Assembly: GCF_003345655.1 (NCBI RefSeq)
Contig: NZ_QQOH01000004.1
Span: 310,001 to 374,000, forward strand
Direction: 5' to 3'
DNA: 64,000 nucleotides
Source: Motiliproteus coralliicola
Lineage (GTDB): Bacteria > Pseudomonadota > Gammaproteobacteria > Pseudomonadales > Balneatricaceae
In this document: positions 47,903 to 57,180 of the stretch, piece by piece
How the letters are laid out: each line of letters opens with the position of its first letter
Position numbering within the stretch: the stretch's first letter is position 1
Translations under genes and position numbers: made by a program
Notes under the pieces: model-generated
The model's database searches: none
Seen by the model: only the letters and a program-made list of their open reading frames with translations
What the model was told of the DNA's origin: nothing

Positions 47903-48655
47903 ATGAGTCCGCGCGCCCTGGATCAACACAGCCTGAAACAGCGAGAGCTCGAGATCATCGAGGCGGCGCTGCGTCTGCTGGAACAGGTCGACGTATCGCA
48001 GCTGACGATGGACAAGGTGGTGGCCCAGGTGCCTTACTCCAAGGGCACGGTCTACAGCCATTTCTCCGGTAAAGAAGACCTGTTGGCGGCTATCGGCAAC
48101 TATGCGATGCAGACAATGGCCGACCTGTTTGGCCGGGCCGCAGCGTCTGAAGGCAATAGCCGAGAGCGCTACCTGGGGATGTCGTTTGCTTATCTGGTCT
48201 ATGCGCTGCTCAAGCCGACCCTGTTTCGGGTCGCCCTGTGCAGCAAGAGCCCGTCGGTGATCGGCAAGACCTCGCCGGAGCGGCTTACCGAGCACGAGCG
48301 GCTGGAAACCACGCTGATGGGGCTGTTCTTCGAGGTGATCGATGCCGGTATCGCCGAGGGCAGCCTGCAACTACCGCCACATCTGAACAAGCAGCAGATC
48401 AGCTTCCTGGGTTGGGCTGGCGGTTACGGCGCCATCATGCTGCTCAACGATGATTTGAATCAGTGCGGTGGGCGCCATGGTTTGTATCTGGAACGCGAGT
48501 ATTACAACGCCTCGAATATCTTTATGGATGGCCTCGGCTGGCAACCGCTGTCGAGCGAGTACGACTACCGACAGGTGATCAATGCGCTGATGGAAGGGCG
48601 CTTTGCGGCGGAGATCGAAGAGATCCGCCAGCGTGGGCGCCAACTGGTGTTCTAG
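47903..48655 (+). CDS. TetR/AcrR family repressor
   Basis: 250 residues, longer than average for the family. The helix-turn-helix is at about 20-65: EIIEAALRLLEQVDVSQLTMDKVVAQVPYSKGTVYSHFSGKEDLL-like, with the diagnostic SKGTVYSHF. The ligand domain is helical and unassigned. Three similar dyads lie near the gene: one before its own start and two before the RND pump, so it should repress both itself and the pump operon. The effector is unknown. Confidence 0.92.
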   Translation: MSPRALDQHSLKQRELEIIEAALRLLEQVDVSQLTMDKVVAQVPYSKGTVYSHFSGKEDLLAAIGNYAMQTMADLFGRAAASEGNSRERYLGMSFAYLVYALLKPTLFRVALCSKSPSVIGKTSPERLTEHERLETTLMGLFFEVIDAGIAEGSLQLPPHLNKQQISFLGWAGGYGAIMLLNDDLNQCGGRHGLYLEREYYNASNIFMDGLGWQPLSSEYDYRQVINALMEGRFAAEIEEIRQRGRQLVF

Positions 48656-48737
48656 CAGCAACGACTTGACCGTTTTGGGACGGTCGAGTGTGAAGAAACA
48701 GGTGCGGTTAAGGCCGCATTTTTAAAGCTCTGATAAT

Positions 48738-48748
48738 GACGAATTGTC
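48738..48748. promoter_or_regulatory. TetR operator site 2
   Basis: GACGAATTGTC within TGACGAATTGTCA, about 160 bp before the RND start. It has the same core as site 1. Confidence 0.55.
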
Positions 48749-48850
48749 AGAATAGAAAGCCCGAAAATTGATCCGATTTTCGGGCCTGAAAGACCGGCAA
48801 TGTTCGCCGGAGGTTGGCGCTAACTTGCGCTTTTTTAACGGGTTTATTTC

Positions 48851-48861
48851 GACGAAACGTC
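48851..48861. promoter_or_regulatory. TetR operator site 3
   Basis: GACGAAACGTC within CGACG-AAA-CGTCG, 38 bp before the RND start. Alignment of all three gives GACGAA[TA][CT]GTC. A GACGTTGATC half-site follows. Confidence 0.6.
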
Positions 48862-48898
48862 GATTACGAGTTCGACGTTGATCAATAAGGAGCGAGCG

Positions 48899-51259
48899 AT
48901 GCGCGATAGACTGTTCCGGTGGGTATTGGCCCACCCCGTCTGGGTTCTGCTGCTGGCCGTCGGCTTTGCGGTAGCCGCCACCATGGGGGCGCAGAAGCTG
49001 GTGTTCAAAGGTGATTACCGGGTGTTCTTCAGTGAGGAGAATCCACAGCTGACCGCCTATGAATCGATGCAGAAAATCTACAGCAAGAGCGACAATGTCG
49101 CCTTTGTGATTGCCCCGGCCGATGGCCAGGTCTTTACCGCTGAGCATCTGGAAGCGATTCGGCAGCTGACCGAAGAGGCCTGGCAGATTCCCTATTCGAC
49201 CCGGGTTGACTCACTCAGCAACTACCAGCACACGGTCGCCGAAGAGGATGATCTGATCGTCGAGGACCTGGTGCTGGAGGATGCGCCGCTGGGTTTGAGT
49301 GATCTGGAGCGGATCCGTCGGGTCGCGACCACCGAACCGCAGTTGGTACACAAGCTGGTCGACCCTGAAGGTCGGGTCTCGGTGGTCAACGTCACCATTC
49401 AGCTGCCGGGTAAGGATCCGGTCACCGAAGGGCCGGAAGTGGCCACAAAGGTGCGCCAGCTGGTGGCTGACTTTGAAGCGGCCAACCCCGGTTCCAAGGT
49501 CCATCTGTCGGGGATGGTGATGATGAACGTGGCTTTCACCGAAGCTTCGCTGGCCGACAATGCGACCCTGGTACCGTTGATGTTCGGGGTCGTGATTCTG
49601 GCCATCGGCTTGCTGTTGCGGACCATCACCGGCACCGTCTCCACGCTGGTGATTATCATCGTCAGCATCACCTCGACCATGGGTTTGGCCGGCTGGAGCG
49701 GAATGTACCTGACCGGGCCTTCGGCCTCGGCACCGACGATGATTCTGACCCTGGCGGTGGCCGACTGTATCCATATCCTGACCACCATGTTCTACGACAT
49801 GCGCCATGGTTCGACCAAGCGTGATGCGTTGATGCACAGCCTGAAGTTGAACTTCCAGCCGATTCTGTTGACCAGCGTGACCACCGCGATCGGTTTCCTG
49901 AGCATGAACTTCTCCGACTCTCCGCCGTTCCGAGACCTGGGTAATCTGGTCGCCACCGGGGTGATGCTGGCGTTTATCTTCTCGATTACGCTGTTCCCGG
50001 CGCTGCTGATGATGTTGCCGCTGCGGGTACAGGTTCGCACTGAGGAGTCGACCGACCTGATGGATCGGATCGCCAGCTTCGTGGTCAAGCGTCGTCGAGC
50101 ACTGTTGCCGGGAATGACCGCGGTGATCATCGGCCTGAGCCTGTTCGTGCCCAACAATGAACTGAACGACGAGTTCGTGAAGTACTTCGATCAGAGCGTC
50201 CCGTTCCGTGCCGCGACCGATTTCCAGCAGGAGAACCTGTCCGGCATGACGGTGCTGGAGGTGTCGATCGACAGTGGCCGGGCCAGCGGTATCAATGATC
50301 CGGCCTACCTGAAGATGATGGACGAGTTTACCCACTGGTTGCGGGCTCAGCCGGAGACCGATCACGTCAACTCGCTCAGTGACACCTTCAAGCGGTTGAA
50401 CAAAAACATGCATGCCGATGATCAGAGCTGGTATCGGTTGCCCGATAGCCAGGAGCTGGCGGCCCAATACCTGCTGTTGTACGAAATGTCGCTGCCGTAC
50501 GGACTGGATCTGAACAACCAGCTCAATGTCGACAAGTCGGCGGTGCGCCTGATCGGCACATTCGAGAACGTCAGCTCTACCGCGATCATCGCGCTGGAAA
50601 GTCAGATCTACGACTGGTTTGCTCAGAATGCCAACTACTACGATGTCACCGTTACCAGTCCGAGCCTGATGTTCAGCCATATCGGCCAACGCAATGCCTA
50701 CTCGATGTTGCTAGGCACCGTGGCGGCGCTGCTGCTGATCTCGCTGCTGCTGGGCTTGGCGTTGCGTTCGGTTCGCTACGGGGTGCTGAGTCTGATCCCG
50801 AATCTGGCCCCGGCCGCCGTCGGTTTCGGCCTCTGGGCGCTGTGGGATGGCCAGGTTGGACTCGGACTGTCGGTGGTGGTCGGGATGACCCTGGGTATCG
50901 TCGTTGACGATACGGTGCACTTCCTGAGCAAGTACCTGCACGCCCGCGACGACAAAGGCCTGGATGCCGAGAAAGCGGTCAAATACGCCTTCGGCAGTGT
51001 CGGTCGCGCACTCTGGATCACCACCCTGGTGCTGGTGGCCGGATTTATGGTGCTGGCTCAGTCGAGCTTCAAGATGAATGCGGATATGGGCCTGCTGACG
51101 GCCGGTATCATCCTGGTGGCGCTGATCATCGACTTCCTGTTCCTGCCGCCGCTGCTGATCAAACTCGATAACCTGCTTAGCGCCAAGCGCTACTCAACCC
51201 CCGGGCAAGCGCCCGAGGCTGTGAAAACCTTACCGGAGGTATCTACCGATGCTGCTTAA
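48899..51259 (+). CDS. RND/MMPL family inner-membrane transporter
   Basis: Proton-driven envelope transporter of 786 residues from the ATG at 48899 (AAGGAG six bases upstream). Topology is two repeats of one plus five helices: TM1 at about 10-32 (HPVWVLLLAVGFAVAA), a periplasmic loop to about 220, then a helix cluster with VADCIHILTT and SVTTAIGFLSM. A second loop is followed by another cluster with VGMTLGIVVDDTVHFLSKYL, the Asp-bearing relay helix. This is the MMPL/HpnN-type class (hydrophobic lipids), not the AcrB type, and no membrane-fusion protein is present. Next comes a LolA-like carrier overlapping its end by 11 bases, so the substrate is likely a lipid or lipoprotein. Confidence 0.9.
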   Translation: MRDRLFRWVLAHPVWVLLLAVGFAVAATMGAQKLVFKGDYRVFFSEENPQLTAYESMQKIYSKSDNVAFVIAPADGQVFTAEHLEAIRQLTEEAWQIPYSTRVDSLSNYQHTVAEEDDLIVEDLVLEDAPLGLSDLERIRRVATTEPQLVHKLVDPEGRVSVVNVTIQLPGKDPVTEGPEVATKVRQLVADFEAANPGSKVHLSGMVMMNVAFTEASLADNATLVPLMFGVVILAIGLLLRTITGTVSTLVIIIVSITSTMGLAGWSGMYLTGPSASAPTMILTLAVADCIHILTTMFYDMRHGSTKRDALMHSLKLNFQPILLTSVTTAIGFLSMNFSDSPPFRDLGNLVATGVMLAFIFSITLFPALLMMLPLRVQVRTEESTDLMDRIASFVVKRRRALLPGMTAVIIGLSLFVPNNELNDEFVKYFDQSVPFRAATDFQQENLSGMTVLEVSIDSGRASGINDPAYLKMMDEFTHWLRAQPETDHVNSLSDTFKRLNKNMHADDQSWYRLPDSQELAAQYLLLYEMSLPYGLDLNNQLNVDKSAVRLIGTFENVSSTAIIALESQIYDWFAQNANYYDVTVTSPSLMFSHIGQRNAYSMLLGTVAALLLISLLLGLALRSVRYGVLSLIPNLAPAAVGFGLWALWDGQVGLGLSVVVGMTLGIVVDDTVHFLSKYLHARDDKGLDAEKAVKYAFGSVGRALWITTLVLVAGFMVLAQSSFKMNADMGLLTAGIILVALIIDFLFLPPLLIKLDNLLSAKRYSTPGQAPEAVKTLPEVSTDAA

Positions 51260-52094
51260 TCAAACTCTGAAATCCAACGCCTCCCGCTCTTCCCTTGCTG
51301 GGGCTGGCAAGCCGTTGATGGCGGCACTGATGTTGTTCGGTGCCAGCGTGCTGGCCAACCCGGTGATGGCGGTGACCGCCGAAGAGCGGGGGCTGGAGAT
51401 CTCGGTCGAAGCCAAAAACCGGGACCTGGGCTGGGGCGATATGAGTGCTCAGATGGAGATGATTCTGCGCAACAAGGAGGGCCAGATGAGTCACCGTCAG
51501 ATCCGTCTGAAGTCGCTGGAGCAGGACAACGATGGCGATAAGAGTCTGACCATCTTCGATCAGCCGCTGGACGTTAAAGGCACCGCGTTCCTGAGCTTCT
51601 CCCATATCAACAAGGCCGACGACCAGTGGCTTTACCTGCCGGCGCTGAAGCGGGTTAAGCGGATCTCTTCACGGAATAAATCCGGTCCCTTTATGGGATC
51701 CGAGTTTGCGTTTGAAGACCTGACCTCGTTCGAAGTGGAGAAGTACAGCTACAAATACCTGCGCGACGAACCCTTCGACGGCCAGGACAGCTTTGTGGTC
51801 GAGCAGTACCCCACCGACAAATACTCCGGCTACACCCGCCGGGTGGTATGGCTCGACAAAGAGCACTACCGGGTCTTGAAGGTCGATTTCTACGATCGCA
51901 AAGACAGCCTGCTGAAGACGCTGGAGTTCAAGGAGTACAAGCAGTATCTGGATCAATACTGGCGTGCGGACCGATCGCTGATGACCAATCACCAGACCGG
52001 TAAGAGTACCGAGCTGGTCTACAGCGACTATCAGTTCCAAGTTGGACTGAAAAAAAGCGACTTCAACAAGAACAGCTTGAAGCGGGCCCGCTGA
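51249..52094 (+). CDS. LolA-like periplasmic lipid/lipoprotein carrier (outer membrane lipoprotein-sorting protein type)
   Basis: 281 residues with a signal peptide (ALMLFGASVLANPVMA, end near residue 41). The mature part is the PF17131-type LolA-like half-barrel: MSAQMEMILRNKEGQMSHRQIRLKS, FLSFSHINKADDQWLYLPALKRVKRISSRNKSGPFMGSEFAFEDL, and EYPTDKYSGYTRRVVWLDKEHYRVLKVDFYDR-like strands. LolA-fold proteins carry lipids across the periplasm. The ATG at 51249 lies within the end of the RND gene and its stop overlaps the next ATG, so translation is coupled across the operon. Confidence 0.88.
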   Translation: MLLNQTLKSNASRSSLAGAGKPLMAALMLFGASVLANPVMAVTAEERGLEISVEAKNRDLGWGDMSAQMEMILRNKEGQMSHRQIRLKSLEQDNDGDKSLTIFDQPLDVKGTAFLSFSHINKADDQWLYLPALKRVKRISSRNKSGPFMGSEFAFEDLTSFEVEKYSYKYLRDEPFDGQDSFVVEQYPTDKYSGYTRRVVWLDKEHYRVLKVDFYDRKDSLLKTLEFKEYKQYLDQYWRADRSLMTNHQTGKSTELVYSDYQFQVGLKKSDFNKNSLKRAR

Positions 52095-53296
52095 TGCCGT
52101 CATTGAAATCAATCGGTTGGAGTCTGGGGCTGCTGCTCGGCGGATTGGCGCCCTTAGGTCAGCAGGCTCAGGCGGTCGAGCCCCAGATCAGCGGCAAGGT
52201 TGGCTACGAGCTGCGCTGGTTTACCGATGATCCGTTGTATACCGACCAGTCCGGTCGCACCAGCCAATCGCTGATGTTCGAGCCGGAGATCTACTGGCAG
52301 TGGAATAATGGTGACGACAGTCTGGTGTTCAAACCCTTCATCCGCGCCGATCAGCACGATAGCGAACGCTCACACGCTGATATTCGCGAACTGCTCTGGA
52401 CCCATGTGGCCGACGATTATGAACTGCGAGTGGGTGTCGGCAAGGTGTTCTGGGGGGTGACCGAATTCCAGCACCTGGTCGATGTGGTCAACCAGACCGA
52501 TGGGGTCGAAGATGTCGATGGTGAGGACAAGCTGGGCCAGACCATGGTGGCGCTGTCGCTGGTACGGGACTGGGGTGTGCTCGACCTGATGCTGTTGCCC
52601 GGTTTTCGCGAGCGCAGCTTCGCCGGTGTCGATGGGCGTCTTCGTGGACCGCTGGTGGTCGATACCGACAAGGCCCGCTATGAATCGGGCGCCGAGAACC
52701 GGCATATCGATGCGGTGATCCGTTGGAGTCATACCCTCGGGGATTACGACGTCGGGGTCTATCTGTTCAAAGGGACCAACAGGGATCCGCTGCTGATCCA
52801 GCAGGGTTCGGTGCTGGTGCCTTTCTACGAGCAGATGACCCAGACCGGGGTTGATCTGCAGGCCACCCTGGGCGACTGGCTGTGGAAGTTCGAGGGGATC
52901 TACCGCGACAGTAACAGCGACCACTTCGGCGCTGTTCAGGCCGGTTTCGAATACACCTATATCGGTATCCTGGACTCGGCGGCCGATCTGGGCCTGCTGA
53001 TGGAATACGGTTGGGACAGCCGCGGGACGGACAGTGCCGCCACGGCACCGGACGATCTATTCCTCGGCTCGCGTCTGACCCTGAACGATGCTCAGAGTAC
53101 CGAGCTGTTGGCGGGGATCGGCCAGAGTCTGGACGGGCGGGGACACAGCCTGCTTCTCGAGGCCAGCCGACGTCTGGGCAATGCCTGGAAGCTGAGTATC
53201 GATGGTCGGGTGTTCTCCAGTTCGGAGCCGTCGGCACCGCTGTATGCGCTGCGAAGCGACGATATGGTGCAGATTACGCTGGAGCGTTATTTCTAA
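52094..53296 (+). CDS. Predicted outer-membrane beta-barrel protein
   Basis: 400 residues with a signal peptide (LGLLLGGLAPLGQQAQA). I do not know a family name. The mature sequence alternates short amphipathic strands with aromatic ends (GKVGYELRWFTDD, YWQWNNGDDSLVFKPFIRAD, ELRVGVGKVFWGVTEFQHLVD, WKFEGIYRDSN, FEYTYIGILD) and ends in ITLERYF, a terminal Phe typical of outer-membrane barrels. It is the third gene of the TetR-controlled operon and overlaps the carrier stop by one base. Predicted role: outer-membrane step or acceptor for what the RND pump and carrier deliver. Confidence 0.75.
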   Translation: MPSLKSIGWSLGLLLGGLAPLGQQAQAVEPQISGKVGYELRWFTDDPLYTDQSGRTSQSLMFEPEIYWQWNNGDDSLVFKPFIRADQHDSERSHADIRELLWTHVADDYELRVGVGKVFWGVTEFQHLVDVVNQTDGVEDVDGEDKLGQTMVALSLVRDWGVLDLMLLPGFRERSFAGVDGRLRGPLVVDTDKARYESGAENRHIDAVIRWSHTLGDYDVGVYLFKGTNRDPLLIQQGSVLVPFYEQMTQTGVDLQATLGDWLWKFEGIYRDSNSDHFGAVQAGFEYTYIGILDSAADLGLLMEYGWDSRGTDSAATAPDDLFLGSRLTLNDAQSTELLAGIGQSLDGRGHSLLLEASRRLGNAWKLSIDGRVFSSSEPSAPLYALRSDDMVQITLERYF

Positions 53297-53659
53297 CCGA
53301 TACGACGGTTCTACCCTTTGACAGGATTGTGCAGCCGGCGGTGGACTCTCCCCCTTCTTGGTTTGCCGTTGAGTTGCACAACCTTTCTGGCACTTATTTT
53401 CTTAATCCCCCCCCCCCCCCGACTTAGTTTGTAAATCAACATCTATTGATTTTCAGTATCTTCTAAGCGATAGTCCGCTTTACATAAACGGATGTTTGGT
53501 AAATTGCAATGGATGCATATTTTCTAGAGAGATTTTTATCTCTGTGCGTAAAAATATCCTTCATTCGAAAAATTATAATTTTCTGAAGTTTTATACTTCA
53601 GTCTTTTAACTCTTCTCGGCTAAATAAATTAATCCAGTAATTACGATGGAGCGTGATTG
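53297..53659. other. Gap with poly-C run upstream of an A+T-rich gene
   Basis: 363 bp; base composition shifts sharply here. It has the 14-C run at 53407-53420, and A+T-rich sequence from 53430 on that probably contains the promoter for the next gene. Between 53571 and 53603 an A+T-rich stretch (GAAAAATTATAATTTTCTGAAG-like) has dyad symmetry. I see no gene. Confidence 0.5.
53407..53420. repeat. Poly-C run (14 bases)
   Basis: Fourteen consecutive C in non-coding DNA, 240 bp before the next gene. Runs of this length are slippage-prone; alternatively an assembly error. Confidence 0.9.
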
Positions 53660-54925
53660 ATGTGGTTTTCTTTTGGCATTATTAGCTTGGTTTCTTTTTC
53701 TATTTTCTTTACGTATAAGAAAATTAATGCTTCATGGAAGGGAGAGAGTCATAAAATTAAAGATACGCCGTATAAATTTAAGATGCTGCGATCAAAATAT
53801 AGAAATACAGGAGTCCTGATAGGAATCGATGCAAACAAGCGGTTTGATTATATATTTAAACGTGAGGGATGGGTGGATAGGTTATGCAAGTCGATTGGTT
53901 TGATAGTTGAGTATCAAGTAGGTAATAAAGAGTTTGATGACTTAGTTTTTATAGCTTCGGACAGTACTAGCCTTCATGATCAAATGTCGAAAAATGATGA
54001 GCTTATATCTGCAGTTTTAAATATATTTTCTGCGGTCAATGGCTACACATTTTTCGTGGACCAAATAAGGCATAATTCCGGTTCTCTATGGGTAAAACTA
54101 GGCAGCCATAGTGAGTTTGATCAACAAGATGTAAAGAAACTATCGCTTGAGCTTGTACCATTACTTCGGAAACTATCAGGACAGATAGATTTGATACCGG
54201 GCAAAGCTAAACCATTATGGAAAACCCCGCATCTGTATAAGCCGGCCATCCTTCTTGGCATCAGTACAGCATTAGCAATAAACGGCTATATTCAACTACA
54301 GCTACTTAGATTTTCTGATCGAGAATTTATAGTAGACGGGCCCTTGCTAACTGATCATACAATTATAGTTGGAGTGGGAGTATTACTATTATTACTTGCC
54401 ATGACTTTTATTTTGTTAGGTCGCAGCGCTAAGACGCATTTGGTCTTATTTGAAGTGTTGCTCTTGGGAGGAATTGGTAGTCTTATGACTGTCCATGCTG
54501 AGCTGAGACATATTAATTTAGAATATGACAGATCACAACCGATAGCTTATGAAGTATCAATCTTAGAAAAGAAGAAGGTTAGCACTAGGAGGCGTACCAG
54601 CTATTACCTTTATACTGAAGACTGGACCAACGACAGTATAAAGCGAAAGATTCATGTTCCTTATCGTACATACAGCGAAGCTTCTATTAATGATAGGCTT
54701 ATTCTATGCCAAAAAGAAGGAGCTCTCGGTTATCGCTGGCTTAGTGAAATTGTAGTCTTTAAAGATAAAAATAATACAGCATTTGCCATGCAGCCCCTTT
54801 GTGCGTTTTTTAAAGATACAGAAGAGCTGGAAGTACTTAAAAACCTAGATGAAAAGAGTATACAATCTCTACAACTTCTATATCAAAAAGCGGAGTATCA
54901 AAAAAGGATTAATAAAGAAAACTGA
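53660..54925 (+). CDS. Hypothetical multi-pass membrane protein
   Basis: Not recognised. 421 residues from the ATG at 53660, with GGAG eight bases before. Topology: an N-terminal helix (FGIISLVSFSIFFTY, 4-18), a soluble part to about 185, then three helices at about 192-210, 232-255 and 262-280 (TIIVGVGVLLLLLAMTFILLG). A C-terminal soluble part contains a basic patch (KKKVSTRRRTSYYLYTED). G+C is far below the genome average and codon use (many ATA, TTA, AGA) differs from all neighbours, so it is probably acquired DNA. It is monocistronic. It resembles DUF3592-like membrane proteins only loosely; that is speculative. Confidence 0.7.
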   Translation: MWFSFGIISLVSFSIFFTYKKINASWKGESHKIKDTPYKFKMLRSKYRNTGVLIGIDANKRFDYIFKREGWVDRLCKSIGLIVEYQVGNKEFDDLVFIASDSTSLHDQMSKNDELISAVLNIFSAVNGYTFFVDQIRHNSGSLWVKLGSHSEFDQQDVKKLSLELVPLLRKLSGQIDLIPGKAKPLWKTPHLYKPAILLGISTALAINGYIQLQLLRFSDREFIVDGPLLTDHTIIVGVGVLLLLLAMTFILLGRSAKTHLVLFEVLLLGGIGSLMTVHAELRHINLEYDRSQPIAYEVSILEKKKVSTRRRTSYYLYTEDWTNDSIKRKIHVPYRTYSEASINDRLILCQKEGALGYRWLSEIVVFKDKNNTAFAMQPLCAFFKDTEELEVLKNLDEKSIQSLQLLYQKAEYQKRINKEN

Positions 54926-55130
54926 ATCATGAATTATAGGTTTCGCTAGCCCAAGCTGAGTTAAATTTACAGTTTGGGTTAGATCTTCTCTATGTTTTCT
55001 TCTTGCAAGTAGCCGGCTCATTTTTGTATTGAGCAAGCCGGTCTTTGTAGTAGTAGTTGCAATACCTTGGCCCTCCATCCAATACCACCTTCCCTTCAGG
55101 TAGATGTTTCCGGGTTGAGCCATTGCATTA

Positions 55131-55586
55131 TCAGGGTTTCATTTCACGTCCCAATCGCTCGATCAACCGATCAAGTTTCTGCTCCAGCAGCTGGTTGTGG
55201 GCCAGGATTTCGGCGTTCTGGTGCCGAAGTTCACGGTTCTTGATGCTGGTGTCGGCAAAGCCCAGCACCCGATCGGCGATGATGGCGCCGATAAAACCGA
55301 CCAGTCCGACGCCGATGTAGAACATCACCGCCACTACCGTACGCCCGCCCAGCGAGACCGGATAGAAATCGCCGAAGCCGATGGTGCTGGCGCTCATCTG
55401 CAGGGTCCAGAAGGCGTCGCCGAAGCTGGTGATATTGGCGCCGGGAGCGGCCCGTTCGAACATCAACAGTAGGCCCGACAGCAGGGCGATGATCAGATAC
55501 AGCAGCCCGACGCTAATCAGGGTTAGAAAGCCGGTGCGGTAATTGCGCACGCCGTAGTGATCAACCTTGTAGATGGCGTTCTTCAT
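55131..55586 (-). CDS. Two-TM potassium channel (Ion_trans_2)
   Basis: Small pore protein of 151 residues. Two helices (about 19-42 and 83-106) flank the pore loop with selectivity filter TIGFGD (68-73), which replaces the usual TVGYGD but still fits K+ selectivity. The C-terminal 40 residues are a charged coiled coil (LRHQNAEILAHNQLLEQKLDRLIERL), likely driving tetramer assembly; there is no RCK domain. It is divergent from the arsenic operon, not evidently linked to it. Confidence 0.9.
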   Translation of the reverse strand: MKNAIYKVDHYGVRNYRTGFLTLISVGLLYLIIALLSGLLLMFERAAPGANITSFGDAFWTLQMSASTIGFGDFYPVSLGGRTVVAVMFYIGVGLVGFIGAIIADRVLGFADTSIKNRELRHQNAEILAHNQLLEQKLDRLIERLGREMKP

Positions 55587-55670
55587 AGTCCCTCCTCGAT
55601 TTGATCTTGTCTGAGTCTAACCGACGGAAAGAGTTCAGACCGGATTAGGGCTTTACAGATGGGGTTTAAT

Positions 55671-55690
55671 ATATATGCTTATGCGTATAT
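55671..55690. promoter_or_regulatory. Probable ArsR operator
   Basis: Imperfect dyad ATATATGCTTATGCGTATAT, 21 bp before the arsR start, in an A+T-rich promoter segment. Position fits an autoregulatory site. Confidence 0.55.
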
Positions 55691-55710
55691 TTAGATATCC
55701 ATAGGTAAAC

Positions 55711-56061
55711 ATGATGGATGAGCCCTGCGCGATCTTCAAATGCCTGGCCGATCCGACCCGGTTGCGGACGCTGTTGTTGATTCGGGCCGAAGGCGAGCTC
55801 TGTGTCTGCGAGCTGGGTGCGGCGCTGGAACTGTCGCAACCGAAAGTTTCCCGTCACCTGGCGCTGCTGCGCAATGCCAAGCTGCTGCTGGACAGTCGCC
55901 AGGGGCAGTGGATCTTCTACCGTCTCAATCCCGAGCTCAATGACTGGATCGAGCAGGTGTTGGCGGCAGTGGCGCCGGCCTGCGCTTGCCAGTTGGAGGC
56001 GGATCTGGCCAGTCTGCAGGCGATGGGCGATCGTCCTGAACGGCAGTCGATCTGCTGTTAA
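55711..56061 (+). CDS. arsR: ArsR family arsenic-responsive repressor
   Basis: Winged-helix repressor released from DNA by arsenite. 116 residues: ALADPTRLR-like start (CLADPTRLRTLLL), ELCVCEL with Cys31 and Cys33 in the metal-binding helix region, recognition part LSQPKVSRHLALLRNAKLL, and beta-wing WIFYRLNP. Extra cysteines near the C-terminus (ACACQ and the final CC) are seen in some pseudomonad ArsR. First gene of arsR-ACR3-GAPDH-arsJ; the next gene begins 15 bp after. Confidence 0.93.
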   Translation: MMDEPCAIFKCLADPTRLRTLLLIRAEGELCVCELGAALELSQPKVSRHLALLRNAKLLLDSRQGQWIFYRLNPELNDWIEQVLAAVAPACACQLEADLASLQAMGDRPERQSICC

Positions 56062-56076
56062 ATTGGAGAATACAAC

Positions 56077-57180
56077 ATGGGACTTTTCGAGCGATTTTTA
56101 TCGGTTTGGGTCGGGCTGTGCATCCTGGTGGGGGTGTCGGTGGGTAATACCTTTCCGCTGATTTTTGAACTGATCGCCAAGCTGGAGATTGCCCACGTCA
56201 ATCTGGTGGTGGCGCTGTTTATCTGGGTGATGATCTACCCGATGATGCTGCAGATCGACTTTGCTGCGGTGCGCGACGTGGGCAAGCGTCCCAAGGGGTT
56301 GGTGCTGACACTGGTGGTCAACTGGCTGATCAAGCCATTCACGATGGCGGCGCTGGGCTGGCTGTTTTTCCGAGTGCTGTTTGCCGACTGGTTCGATGCC
56401 CAGACCGCCGGCGAATATATCGCCGGGATGATCCTGCTCGGCGTTGCACCCTGTACCGCGATGGTGTTTGTCTGGAGTCAGCTGACCAAGGGTGACCCCA
56501 ACTACACCCTGGTGCAGGTGTCGATCAACGATCTGATTATGATCTTCGCGTTCGCACCGATCGCCGCTTTTCTGTTGGGCATCAGTGATGTCGAAGTACC
56601 CTGGCAGACGCTGGCACTGTCGACGGTGCTTTATGTGGTGGTGCCACTGCTGGCAGGGATTTTCAGTCGGCGGCGGCTGCTGAAGCGCGGCGGTGAGTCG
56701 GCGCTGTCCGGTTTTGTCGCCCAGCTTAAACCCTGGTCGGTGATCGGCCTGTTGGCCACCGTGGTACTGCTGTTCGGGTTCCAGGCCGACACCATCCTGA
56801 CTCAGCCGCAAACTATACTGCTGATAGCGATCCCGCTGTTGATCCAGACCTACGCCATCTTCGCACTGGCCTATTTCTGGGCCAAACGCTGGCAACTGCC
56901 CCATCGGATCGCCGCACCGGCCTGCCTGATCGGCACATCCAACTTTTTTGAACTGGCCGTGGCGGTGGCAATCTCGCTGTTCGGACTGCATTCGGGCGCG
57001 GCCTTGGCGACGGTGGTCGGGGTGCTGGTCGAGGTGCCGGTGATGTTGTCGCTGGTGGCGTTCGTCAATCGCACCCGACACTGGTTCCCTGATTCTGGTC
57101 TGAACTCGGCAACCAACCAACAGGCGGCATCTGAGAGTGACAGCTTGGCCATTACGATTAAACAGGAGGCAACATCATGA
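56077..57180 (+). CDS. acr3: Arsenite exporter ACR3
   Basis: Inner-membrane arsenite/H+ antiporter with ten helices, 367 residues. Typical ACR3 features: [26 protein letters not shown]-like loop ([25 protein letters not shown]), [15 protein letters not shown] with the essential Cys of ACR3, and the [20 protein letters not shown] segment near the end. The last 30 residues form a polar tail. The stop overlaps the GAPDH start by four bases (ATGA). Confidence 0.95.
   Translation: MGLFERFLSVWVGLCILVGVSVGNTFPLIFELIAKLEIAHVNLVVALFIWVMIYPMMLQIDFAAVRDVGKRPKGLVLTLVVNWLIKPFTMAALGWLFFRVLFADWFDAQTAGEYIAGMILLGVAPCTAMVFVWSQLTKGDPNYTLVQVSINDLIMIFAFAPIAAFLLGISDVEVPWQTLALSTVLYVVVPLLAGIFSRRRLLKRGGESALSGFVAQLKPWSVIGLLATVVLLFGFQADTILTQPQTILLIAIPLLIQTYAIFALAYFWAKRWQLPHRIAAPACLIGTSNFFELAVAVAISLFGLHSGAALATVVGVLVEVPVMLSLVAFVNRTRHWFPDSGLNSATNQQAASESDSLAITIKQEATS

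Noticed and set aside
49211-50689. 492-codon open frame on - strand
   Set aside because: Antisense to the RND transporter gene; His/Arg/Gln-rich shadow composition.
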